NCBI GenBank assembly: GCA_900546225.1
Contig: URBZ01000008.1
Location: forward strand, 1-40,231
Source of the DNA: an uncultured Rickettsiales bacterium
Lineage (GTDB): Bacteria > Pseudomonadota > Alphaproteobacteria > Rs-D84
DNA: 40,231 bases
Reading direction: 5' to 3'
Positions 6,503 through 14,048 of the stretch are shown here, one piece after another (position 1 is the stretch's first letter; the number at the start of each line of letters is the position of its first letter). Under the pieces are notes generated by a model. The model was given only the letters and a program-made list of their open reading frames with translations, ran no database searches and was not told where the DNA came from. The translations under genes and the position numbers were made by a program.

Positions 6503-8513
6503 GAATTACAATAATAGTGTGAACAAAAAAAGCATATTTTCACTGGAAAGTAATTACGCCCCAATGGGTGACCAGCCGGCCGCCATTTCTGATTTGGTGG
6601 CGGGTGTTCGTGATGGCCGGCGCAGTCAGGTTTTGTTGGGGGTGACGGGGTCTGGGAAAACGTTCACAATGGCGAATGTTATCGCGGAACTGTCGCGGCC
6701 GGCGTTGATTATGGCACCGAATAAAATCTTGGCAGCCCAGTTGTATACGGAAATGAAATCGTTTTTCCCGCACAACCATGTTGAATACTTTGTGTCGTAC
6801 TATGATTATTACCAGCCAGAGGCGTATATGCCAACCACCGACACGTATATTGACAAGGACGCGTCCATCAATGAACAGTTGGATCGTATGCGCCACAGTG
6901 CGACACGTGCCATGTTGGAAGAACGCGATGTTATCGTTGTATCATCGGTGTCGTCTATTTATGGTATGGGGTCGCCGGAACAATATTCTGGTATGAAACT
7001 GGTTTTGCATGTGGGCGATAAAATTGGCCAGAATGATGTGATGCATGCGCTGGTTGATATTCAGTATAAACGTAATGATATGGCGTTTGAGCGCGGTGAT
7101 TTTCGCGTGCGTGGTGATACACTGGACATATTCCCATCACATTCACAGGACAGGGCGTGGAAACTGTCATTCTGGGGCGATGAAATCGAAGAGATTTGGG
7201 AATTTGATACCCTGACGGGGGCAAAATTGCAAAAGCTGGACAGAATTGCGATTTACCCAAATACGCACTATGCAACGCCAATGCCCAGCGTGTTACAGGC
7301 AATCGGACAAATCAGAACTGATTTGGAAGAACGTCTGAAATACTTTCATGAAAATATGAAGTATATAGAAGAACAGCGTTTGCGCGAACGTGTGAATTTT
7401 GATATCGAAATGATGGAATCCACGGGGACGTGTCGCGGGATTGAAAACTATTCACGGTATCTGTCGGGACGTGCGGCGGGTATGCCACCACCAACGTTGT
7501 TTGAATACCTGCCACGTGATGCGATTTTATTTATTGATGAAAGCCACGTTACCGTGCCACAGATTTCGGCGATGTCACGTGGTGACCGTGCGCGCAAGGA
7601 AACGCTGTCGCAGTATGGATTCCGTCTGCCGGCGTGTATTGATAACAGACCATTGACATTTGATGAATGGGACGCATTGCGTCCACAAACAATATTTGTA
7701 TCAGCCACGCCCGCAGAATGGGAAATGACACAGGCGGGCGGTATCGTCGCCGAACAGGTTATTCGTCCAACCGGATTACTTGATCCAGAATGTGATGTGC
7801 GTCCAACAGAAAATCAGGTTGATGATTTGTTGGCGCAAATCAAGAAAACGTCTGGTCGCGTGCTGGTTACAACGTTGACCAAAAAGATGGCGGAACAGTT
7901 GACAGATTACCTGAATGAAAATGGTGTTCGGGCAAAGTATCTGCACAGTGATATTGAAACGTTGGAACGTATTGAACTGTTGCGTGATTTACGTTTGGGG
8001 AAATATGATGTCTTGGTCGGCATCAATTTGTTACGCGAAGGGTTAGACGTGCCGGAATGTGAATTGGTTGCGATTATGGACGCGGACAAAGAAGGGTTCT
8101 TGCGTTCGACGCGTTCGCTGATTCAGACCATTGGTCGTGCGGCACGTAATGCAAATGGGCGTGTGATTCTGTATGCCGATGTTATGACGGATTCTATGAA
8201 TGCGGCGTTGACCGAAACCGCGCGTCGTCGTGAAAAGCAGATGGCGTATAACGCGGCGCATGGCATTACACCAACAACCGTGTCCAAGGCCGTATTTGCA
8301 GAGGTTGGCGAAAAAGCAGACAAGACAGACAAGGCACGCCGCTTTGTATATGACAAATCGGGTGGTGTTATGGACGCGGATAGCATACGCAAACAGATAA
8401 AGGATTTGACCAAGAAAATGCGCACCGCTGCCGAGAATCTGGAATTTGAAGACGCCGCCGAATTGCGTGACCAGATTCATAAACTGGAAGATGATTTGTT
8501 ATTAGTGGAGTAA
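6501..8513 (+). CDS. uvrB: Excinuclease ABC subunit B
   Basis: UvrB is the damage-verification helicase of nucleotide excision repair; it is loaded by UvrA and recruits UvrC. The protein is 670 residues from the ATG at 6501 or 664 from the GTG at 6519; E. coli UvrB has 673. Visible are the family opening (FSLESNYAPMGDQPAAI), Walker A GVTGSGKT, the damage-wedging beta hairpin region (YYDYYQPEAYMP), helicase motifs such as FIDESHVT and QTIGRAARN, and a C-terminal UVR domain for UvrC contact (EFEDAAELRDQIHKLE). No Shine-Dalgarno sequence precedes either start. The frame is open further upstream, but those residues lie in the promoter and are not conserved. A small gene and tsaE follow closely. 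Confidence 0.97.
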   Translation: MNYNNSVNKKSIFSLESNYAPMGDQPAAISDLVAGVRDGRRSQVLLGVTGSGKTFTMANVIAELSRPALIMAPNKILAAQLYTEMKSFFPHNHVEYFVSYYDYYQPEAYMPTTDTYIDKDASINEQLDRMRHSATRAMLEERDVIVVSSVSSIYGMGSPEQYSGMKLVLHVGDKIGQNDVMHALVDIQYKRNDMAFERGDFRVRGDTLDIFPSHSQDRAWKLSFWGDEIEEIWEFDTLTGAKLQKLDRIAIYPNTHYATPMPSVLQAIGQIRTDLEERLKYFHENMKYIEEQRLRERVNFDIEMMESTGTCRGIENYSRYLSGRAAGMPPPTLFEYLPRDAILFIDESHVTVPQISAMSRGDRARKETLSQYGFRLPACIDNRPLTFDEWDALRPQTIFVSATPAEWEMTQAGGIVAEQVIRPTGLLDPECDVRPTENQVDDLLAQIKKTSGRVLVTTLTKKMAEQLTDYLNENGVRAKYLHSDIETLERIELLRDLRLGKYDVLVGINLLREGLDVPECELVAIMDADKEGFLRSTRSLIQTIGRAARNANGRVILYADVMTDSMNAALTETARRREKQMAYNAAHGITPTTVSKAVFAEVGEKADKTDKARRFVYDKSGGVMDADSIRKQIKDLTKKMRTAAENLEFEDAAELRDQIHKLEDDLLLVE

Positions 8514-8516
8514 AAA

Positions 8517-8777
8517 ATGATAAAAACAACAGACAAAATAAATCGCAAGGAAGTAATTCAAATAAACGGATTATATATTTCGCAATTGTGGCGTGATTGG
8601 TATGCCGCAGATTATATTGTTCGTGTGAAAGGTGTGATGTATCGTGTGCGCAGTCCATACAGAACGCCCGCAGGTGCGTGTCAAATGTTGGATTATCTGG
8701 CAGGAAAAACTGATGTATATAAATTGCCAGAATATACGCCACTGGTTCAAGTAATAGGGGGTGAAAATCAGCGATGA
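8517..8777 (+). CDS. Hypothetical protein, 86 aa, between uvrB and tsaE
   Basis: An 86-residue protein starting 3 nt after the uvrB stop and overlapping the tsaE start by 4 nt (ATGA), so it is very probably co-translated within the uvrB-tsaE transcription unit. It has no signal peptide or membrane segment and is rich in Tyr, Arg and Lys. I do not recognise a family. Its position and composition support a real gene. Confidence 0.7.
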   Translation: MIKTTDKINRKEVIQINGLYISQLWRDWYAADYIVRVKGVMYRVRSPYRTPAGACQMLDYLAGKTDVYKLPEYTPLVQVIGGENQR

Positions 8778-9172
8778 AAGAATATTTATTGAACAGTGTT
8801 GAACAAACGCGCGACTGGGCACGGGATTTTGCAAAAGAACTGCATGCACCGGTGTGTGTGGCATTGCATGGTGATTTGGGTATGGGCAAGAGCGAGATTG
8901 CACGTACAATAATTCAAACCCTGCGCGGGGCAGATACCGTCGTGCCCAGCCCGACATTTACCATTGTCCAGAACTATGATGGTATATCGCACTTTGATCT
9001 GTATCGTATAAATGATGCATCGGAATTGGTGGAAATTGGTTTGCCATATGCGATTGCAAATGATATTACACTGATTGAATGGCCGGACATTGCGGCGGAC
9101 ATTTTGCCGGCGGATACAATTCATGTGTACCTGACCGAAAATGGGGCGGGGCGCAAATTGGTTATAAAGTAG
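8774..9172 (+). CDS. tsaE: tRNA t6A37 biosynthesis ATPase TsaE
   Basis: TsaE is the small ATPase that, with TsaB and TsaD, supports threonylcarbamoyl-adenosine formation at tRNA position 37. The 132-residue length is normal. Walker A is GDLGMGKS at residues 33-40; the family motifs PSPTFTIVQNY (59-69) and HFDLYR (73-78) follow, and LIEWPD is the Walker B-like segment. The start overlaps the previous gene by 4 nt, so it is the last coding gene of the uvrB operon. A structured non-coding stretch follows. Confidence 0.93.
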   Translation: MKEYLLNSVEQTRDWARDFAKELHAPVCVALHGDLGMGKSEIARTIIQTLRGADTVVPSPTFTIVQNYDGISHFDLYRINDASELVEIGLPYAIANDITLIEWPDIAADILPADTIHVYLTENGAGRKLVIK

Positions 9173-9179
9173 TTTTAGG

Positions 9180-9316
9180 AAATCTGACCTGTGGCGCGGA
9201 CGCGCGCGGTGCGTAATAATGTGTGTGCAGTTGCAAGTGCATATGAACACATCGTGTATACGGGCCTTGTATCGCAGGGTTCCGAACCACATCCCTATGC
9301 AGGTCTGAACAGATTT
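9180..9316 (+). ncRNA. 6S-like RNA candidate (ssrS)
   Basis: The gap between tsaE and the convergent rpe end can fold into a long rod. The ends AAATCT and GACCTG (9180-9191) pair with CAGGTC (9300-9305) and AGATTT (9311-9316), leaving a 5-nt bulge. Further in, TGG/CCA and CGGA/TCCG continue the stem. TGCG/CGCA flanks an open central region, and an apical hairpin ATGTGT...ACACAT closes the structure. A closed stem, central bubble and apical hairpin in about 140-160 nt is the shape of 6S RNA, the RNA-polymerase-binding regulator. The assignment rests on shape and hand pairing only. A short frame here (9191-9388) is not credible, as it runs through the terminator. Confidence 0.45.
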
Positions 9317-9334
9317 GCAAAAAACGCAGTGTTC

Positions 9335-9362
9335 AAAAAACGGGGCATACGCCCCGTTTTTT
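9335..9362. terminator. bidirectional rho-independent terminator
   Basis: CGGGGC (9341-9346) and GCCCCG (9351-9356) form a stem flanked by A6 and T6. It can end both the tsaE/6S-like transcript and the minus-strand ftsQ-ftsA-rpe transcript. Confidence 0.9.
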
Positions 9363-11136
9363 ATTTTGTTTTTTTCAGCAAGCTCTGAACCGCCAATGGG
9401 AAATCCGGACTGCGCGCCAGATATGAACCACTGACCAGTAAATCCGCGCCGGCGGCCCAGCACATTTGTGCCGTTTTATCGTTCACGCCACCATCAACAG
9501 ATATTACAAATTTTAACCCATAGCGGCGACGTGTTGCCGCCAAGATTTCAATTTTTTTCAGGCAATCGGTTTGGAATTCTTGCCCCGCCGCCCCTGGGCG
9601 CACGGTCATAACCATAACCTCGTCCAATTCGCGCAATATTGGTTTTAATATATCAACCGGTGTTTCGGGATTTATGGCAACGCCCGCACGCAGGCCCGCG
9701 GCGCGCACGCCACGCACTGCCGCACGCAGGCCGGACGTATTTGTTGACATAATTACGGTGTTTGCACCCGCCGCGACGGCGTCTGCCGCCCAGACAGATG
9801 GACTCTCGGTCATCAGGTGTACATGCAGATGTGCGTCGGTGTGGGCGCGAATCAATTTTAATTCTGGGATTCCGCCGGCAACGCGGTCGACGTAAAAACC
9901 GTCCATAATATCGACGTGTATCATTGATATGCCACCCGCGCGAAACATTGAATACGTTGATTGCTTGCGCATGTTAAAGCACAGCGTGCTGGGCATAATT
10001 GGAATAAACTGTGTGCGGCGTTTTTGTTTATGGTGAAATAATTTTGTAATGCGCGCCCAGCGTCGTGCCCAACGGTCATGTCGCGCCAAATATGCGCCAC
10101 GATGTGCGGCCTCTGCATTCCAGATAAATGCGGACAGGGCGCGTACCGATGCATCGCCGCCGATGTTTTCAGTCGGAATTGAAAATGCGTTTTCAATAAA
10201 TTCTGTTGCACCGTCTGTTGTTGCGCCACCACCCGTCAGAATGATTTTTGTTGGGTGATATTTCGCAATCGCGCCACTGGACGCGTTCGCAATTTGCGAT
10301 GCGATTTCAACCATGTGTGGCAAGAATATATCGTTTACGTCGCCACGTGAAAACTCATATGCAGTGTCGGCGGGGGTAAATCTGTCCATTTCCTTGGGAT
10401 ACAGACACGCGACCGCGCGCTTGATACGTTCGGCATCATCAAATCCGATGTGCAGTTTTTCGGCGATATCGCGTGATATCTGTGTCCCGCCCAATGGAAT
10501 CTTGGCATGCCACACCGGCCCACGATCCGTCCAAATGGACACAGATGTAAATTCTGCGCCCAAATCCAGAAACATAACGGTCTGTTTTTTCTGGCGCATG
10601 GCAGCATTCAGCAACCACTGGGGGTCATAAAAACTGTTGGGTAAAATATGCGCATGACGCAGTTTTGTCGATACGCGTTCAAATGCATCACGTTGGTACA
10701 TAATTGTGCCAAATGCCGATATCAACTGGCGATCAGTGTACCCGATGGGCGACACCATATTGCGTGCCGTTGGTGTGTCATATCGCAACGGTATGATATG
10801 CATTGGAAAGTAACCATCGGGGACATCAATTTGTGCGATTTGTGTGCGGACGTCCGATGCGGTGATTTTATGTTCGCCATTCCATTTTGTACTTTTGGCG
10901 GACATGTCAAAAACAGACGCGCCGAAATTACCCGTGACATACGCGTCGTCAAATCGTGCGCCAACCATACGTTCCAGTTCGTCAATAACGGACTTTATCG
11001 CGAAAACGGTATCAAAACTGTCTACACTGAATACGGCGGATTTGTCCAGTCGACCACCACGCACGCGATGCCCCATGCCACGTACACCCGACGTGCCAAT
11101 GTCCAGACATAAAAAAGCCGAATCAAACAGGTTCAT
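9361..11136 (-). CDS. FtsA-Rpe fusion: cell-division actin fused to ribulose-phosphate 3-epimerase
   Basis: One uninterrupted 591-residue frame. Residues 1-373 are FtsA, the actin-like protein that tethers FtsZ to the membrane. They show the phosphate-1 motif LDIGTSGVRG (11-20), a phosphate-2 motif FLDLGAEFTSVS (189-200), the adenosine motif TGGGATTDG (301-309), and a C-terminal basic amphipathic helix (about 355-374, RWARRWARITKLFHHKQKRR). Residues 376-591 are a full Rpe TIM barrel, the pentose-phosphate enzyme that interconverts ribulose-5-P and xylulose-5-P. They carry S383, H407 and D409 (MIHVDIMDG), H440 (HVHLM) and D548 (SVDGG). The usual NPGFGGQ phosphate loop is RPGAAGQ here. The first Rpe strand (QFIPI) lies before the only nearby ATG (9994-9996), which has no ribosome binding site, so separate translation of Rpe is unlikely. 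The gene follows ftsQ by 6 nt; ftsZ is not downstream. The domain assignments are firm; the fusion's purpose is unknown. Confidence 0.9.
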   Translation of the reverse strand: MNLFDSAFLCLDIGTSGVRGMGHRVRGGRLDKSAVFSVDSFDTVFAIKSVIDELERMVGARFDDAYVTGNFGASVFDMSAKSTKWNGEHKITASDVRTQIAQIDVPDGYFPMHIIPLRYDTPTARNMVSPIGYTDRQLISAFGTIMYQRDAFERVSTKLRHAHILPNSFYDPQWLLNAAMRQKKQTVMFLDLGAEFTSVSIWTDRGPVWHAKIPLGGTQISRDIAEKLHIGFDDAERIKRAVACLYPKEMDRFTPADTAYEFSRGDVNDIFLPHMVEIASQIANASSGAIAKYHPTKIILTGGGATTDGATEFIENAFSIPTENIGGDASVRALSAFIWNAEAAHRGAYLARHDRWARRWARITKLFHHKQKRRTQFIPIMPSTLCFNMRKQSTYSMFRAGGISMIHVDIMDGFYVDRVAGGIPELKLIRAHTDAHLHVHLMTESPSVWAADAVAAGANTVIMSTNTSGLRAAVRGVRAAGLRAGVAINPETPVDILKPILRELDEVMVMTVRPGAAGQEFQTDCLKKIEILAATRRRYGLKFVISVDGGVNDKTAQMCWAAGADLLVSGSYLARSPDFPLAVQSLLKKTK

Positions 11137-11142
11137 TGTTTC

Positions 11143-11823
11143 TTATTTTACCAATATTCGTGCGTCGTCGCGCATGTCGATAACACTGATGTCACGATCC
11201 AAAATATGGTGATTCTTGTTCAATACAATCAGTTGTGCAATCGCGGCATCGGGGGATTTTTCAGGCAACATTACTGTAATGCCACCGGTCGTAACCAAAT
11301 CCCAGCGGCGGTTTTCAATCCATTCCATATAATTCAAATCGCCAATCAGGTTATGTGCAACAGTTGTAATTTCGCTGATATCATTCGGTAACGTGCCACG
11401 AAACAGAACTGTGCCGGCCTTGCGCTCTGCGCTGGGTTGGTTCACAATCGTGCCATCGGCGGACAGCGGAAAATAATTCATGCCATCAGTCCACAGCGCA
11501 ACCGCGCGGTATAATTTTACGCGCACAACCAAATTACCGTTTGGCAAGCGGCGCACCGCGGACGAACGCACGCCCGCAACCGCACCAATACGATGATTTA
11601 ACTGGTTCAAATTGACCGTCAATGCCGATGTCCCAGGTGCAACGGCCGCCGCCGCCGCCAATGCGGACATATCCTTGTCCGCAATGTCCGCAGATATAGA
11701 AATGCTGCGCACACGCGACAGGTCACCACGCCCCATACTGGTCATAATAACACGTACAGAAAAGTAGGTTGCCAAAACAATGGCAACGATAAAATAAACC
11801 CAAAACCAAATTGTCCGTTTCAT
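11143..11823 (-). CDS. ftsQ: Cell division protein FtsQ
   Basis: A 226-residue bitopic inner-membrane protein: short basic N-terminus, one transmembrane helix (about residues 5-27), then a POTRA domain (VRSISISADIADKDMSALAAAAAV through RVKLYRAVALW) and the beta domain. FtsQ links early and late divisome proteins through FtsB and FtsL. Sequence conservation in FtsQ is low, but the fold order, the size and the position 6 nt upstream of ftsA (the standard ftsQ-ftsA order of the dcw cluster) make the call solid. It heads the ftsQ-ftsA/rpe unit here, away from other dcw genes. Confidence 0.88.
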   Translation of the reverse strand: MKRTIWFWVYFIVAIVLATYFSVRVIMTSMGRGDLSRVRSISISADIADKDMSALAAAAAVAPGTSALTVNLNQLNHRIGAVAGVRSSAVRRLPNGNLVVRVKLYRAVALWTDGMNYFPLSADGTIVNQPSAERKAGTVLFRGTLPNDISEITTVAHNLIGDLNYMEWIENRRWDLVTTGGITVMLPEKSPDAAIAQLIVLNKNHHILDRDISVIDMRDDARILVK

Positions 11824-11881
11824 ACCGGCAATTATATCACAAAAAGGTGGGTTTTGAAAGCGTGTGACTTAAAAATAAAAA

Positions 11882-12262
11882 TCAACTGGCACGCAATAAA
11901 TAACCGCGTCTAAACATACACTTGCGATATGCACCGACGGTTTTAGATGTTGTGTTGCGTGGCACGGATAGTAATGAACGCTGGCTGGTGTCTTTGTACT
12001 CGTTCGATTGGAATGTTACCCACAGACCGTCCCAGTCGGGCATTTGGCCACTTTGATTTGGGGCAAGTAATTTTGAAATACGGCTGCGTGGCATATACGA
12101 TGGCTTGTTCACGCCCAGACACGCCTTGTGATCACGGACGAACTGTTCCATCGTGACGGATTCATTTTCCCAATTCAAAACAGTTGCGTCATCAATGTTG
12201 CCACGATTGGGTGATGCGCATGCCGCCACAGTTGCTATTAAAATCAGGTATATAAATCTCAT
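11882..12262 (-). CDS. Small lipoprotein, unknown function
   Basis: A lipoprotein of 126 residues from the ATG at 12262. The N-terminus MRFIYLILIATVAACASP is a type II signal peptide with lipobox VAAC. The mature part is soluble and unrecognised, with Trp-rich (PDWDGLWVTF) and C-terminal Cys (YRKCMFRRGYL) segments. An ATG 9 nt further upstream is unlikely because it overlaps the promoter's -10 box (TATAAT, 12270-12275). With the -35 TTGCCC (12293-12298, 17-bp spacer), transcription should start at about 12262-12263, so the mRNA is probably leaderless. It is divergent from the secretin-like/Lol operon. Confidence 0.75.
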   Translation of the reverse strand: MRFIYLILIATVAACASPNRGNIDDATVLNWENESVTMEQFVRDHKACLGVNKPSYMPRSRISKLLAPNQSGQMPDWDGLWVTFQSNEYKDTSQRSLLSVPRNTTSKTVGAYRKCMFRRGYLLRAS

Positions 12263-12269
12263 ATGATGC

Positions 12270-12298
12270 ATTATAATTTATTTGCGTTGATGGGGCAA
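12270..12298 (-). promoter_or_regulatory. promoter of the 11882-12262 lipoprotein gene
   Basis: Read on the minus strand, TTGCCC (12298-12293) and TATAAT (12275-12270) are 17 bp apart. The expected start of transcription falls on or next to the ATG at 12262. Confidence 0.6.
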
Positions 12299-12311
12299 TA
12301 GTTTTTATAAT
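12282..12311 (+). promoter_or_regulatory. promoter of the secretin-like/lolCD operon
   Basis: TTGCGT (12282-12287) and TATAAT (12306-12311) are 18 bp apart. The start of transcription should fall near 12318, 2 nt before the first ATG (12320) of the operon. The promoter overlaps the divergent promoter of the small lipoprotein gene. Confidence 0.5.
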
Positions 12312-12319
12312 AGGGGAAA

Positions 12320-12664
12320 ATGGAGCAAGAGAATAACATGGCAATAACAGTTGCAAATTTTATAAAACTGGCAAACTTTTACAACCAGATGACAATGATG
12401 ATGTCGGCCATCTGTGTGGAAAAGGGCGGTATTGCGATTGAAAACTATGTTGGACGCTTTTTTGCGGCGGACACGTTGGAATTTGTTGCCGAATATGGTC
12501 GTCGTCTGGTGGCGGACAAGAAACATGAATTGACGCCGGAAATTATTTCGGTGATAAATCGGTTTAATGAAAACTATGCACGGGTCAAGGATTTGACAAC
12601 ACCGACACAGAAACCGATTTATGAAATGACACTGGCAGAATTTGAAAGATTGATGAATATCTGA
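12320..12664 (+). CDS. Hypothetical protein, 114 aa, first gene of the Lol operon
   Basis: A 114-residue mostly helical protein with no signal peptide; I do not recognise a family. The ATG at 12320 sits about 2 nt from the predicted transcription start, so it would be read leaderless. The alternative is the ATG at 12338, which has GGAG upstream and gives 108 residues. It is followed after 32 nt by the secretin-like lipoprotein gene in the same orientation, and so probably shares that operon and possibly an envelope role. Confidence 0.65.
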   Translation: MEQENNMAITVANFIKLANFYNQMTMMMSAICVEKGGIAIENYVGRFFAADTLEFVAEYGRRLVADKKHELTPEIISVINRFNENYARVKDLTTPTQKPIYEMTLAEFERLMNI

Positions 12665-12696
12665 TATTGTGCAGTGCAGCAAAGGAGAAAGGCGTA

Positions 12697-14037
12697 ATGA
12701 AAGTAATCGATAATTGGTTGGGCAAAATGCTGGGGGCGGCATGCGTGTGCGTGGCGTTGGCGGCGTGCGTCCAAAACGGTGATGATGAACCACAGTATGA
12801 TACGGTTACGGTCGTTGATAATTTGGTCATTGATGAAAATTCTGTGCCTATTTTTCCGAAAAAGGCGGCGTTGACCACCGATACGGCGCGACGCTTTTCG
12901 TTGGATTTGCCAAAGCGGTGCGAGGTCAACTGGGACAATCAAACGGTTGTATCGGTTGTGCCCGAAGAAAAGATTGAAATTGTACGTCTGAATACTGGGG
13001 ACGCGTTGCCAGAATTGGCGGTGTCGGATTATGAATTTCGTGATTTGACGGTTAAACGTGCACTGGAAAAACTGTTGGACGGGTCAGATATTGCGGTTGT
13101 TGCCGACGAAGAAATGTATGAAAAAATATCTGGGTCTATTTCCGCAGGGACGTTGGCTGATGCGGTTGAACTGATGGCGAAAATGGGACGTGCGTATTAT
13201 TCATATGATGCGGACGCGGGTGAAATTCATTTGACGCATCGTGCAAAATGGCTGGTCAAAATGCCACACGATCAATCGATTATTATGGCATTGATTGATG
13301 CAATGCGTGGTGCAGATGTACGTAATCTGTTGGTGGACTGGAACGACAAGACATTGGTGTTCGAAGGCAATTACCAGACCGAACGCGAGGTTTCCAGAAT
13401 CATTGCCGATATTGCATCTAAAAAATATATGCTGGCATGGGACATTGATGTATATCGTGTGTATCCGCGCACAGACAATCCGATTGTTTGGATGAATATG
13501 TTGCCGGCGTTTGGTGATAATAATATCAAGATGTCAATCCCAGGGGTGGTGGGGCGTGCACTGGTCGTCAGTCCAGAGGTGAATACAAAAACCTTGCAAG
13601 AATTTTTGTCGCAACAGGCGAATGTTGTTCTGATTTCGCGTGGGCAATTTGTGATTCCAAATGGGTGGCAGTCACGCTTTGATATTGGTCAATGCAGCAA
13701 AGAAGAACGCTTGGAAACAGACCTGATTGTTGGCGCAACGGGTAAGTATGGTGATTTTGGTGGGCGCAATAAAATCGATGCTAAAATCGTTTTGCGTACC
13801 AGCAATGGCGAACTGACATCGTTTAATATTCCGTCCAGTGTTGGTGACAACTATGTGATAATTGGTATTCCAACGCATTCGTTTGTAACGACACCTGAAA
13901 CGTTGATTTCACCGTTTGCAGAATTGGTGGTATTTATGTCGCCGCGTATTATTTCTATTGTTGATGCCGCACAAATTCCATCGGGTGAAATGACGCCACT
14001 GGTTGGTGATGCATTGCGTGCGTTTTTAAGTGAATAA
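12697..14037 (+). CDS. Secretin-like lipoprotein
   Basis: A 446-residue lipoprotein from the ATG at 12697, which has GGAG 8-10 nt upstream; the frame opens further upstream but without support. The signal peptide ends in lipobox LAAC (about residues 21-24). After a spacer, a region around YEFRDLTVKRALEKLLDGSDIAVV resembles the STN domain of secretins. A second ring-type domain follows (ALIDAMRGADVRNLLVDWNDKTLVFEG). The C-terminus (DNYVIIGIPTHSF, then AELVVFMSPRIISI) looks like the end of a secretin beta domain. Similar lipoprotein secretins (PilN/BfpB type) form outer-membrane pores in pilus systems, but no pilus genes are visible here. It lies 11 nt before lolC, which would deliver it to the outer membrane. 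Confidence 0.6.
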   Translation: MKVIDNWLGKMLGAACVCVALAACVQNGDDEPQYDTVTVVDNLVIDENSVPIFPKKAALTTDTARRFSLDLPKRCEVNWDNQTVVSVVPEEKIEIVRLNTGDALPELAVSDYEFRDLTVKRALEKLLDGSDIAVVADEEMYEKISGSISAGTLADAVELMAKMGRAYYSYDADAGEIHLTHRAKWLVKMPHDQSIIMALIDAMRGADVRNLLVDWNDKTLVFEGNYQTEREVSRIIADIASKKYMLAWDIDVYRVYPRTDNPIVWMNMLPAFGDNNIKMSIPGVVGRALVVSPEVNTKTLQEFLSQQANVVLISRGQFVIPNGWQSRFDIGQCSKEERLETDLIVGATGKYGDFGGRNKIDAKIVLRTSNGELTSFNIPSSVGDNYVIIGIPTHSFVTTPETLISPFAELVVFMSPRIISIVDAAQIPSGEMTPLVGDALRAFLSE

Positions 14038-14048
14038 GGTATAGAAGT

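Noticed and set aside
9191..9388. 65-residue frame after tsaE
   Set aside because: It runs through the strong terminator at 9335-9362 and into the end of the opposite gene. The region is better explained as structured RNA.
12667..12696. TTG start 30 nt upstream of the secretin-like gene
   Set aside because: It gives no signal peptide start and lies before the ribosome binding site that clearly serves the ATG at 12697.
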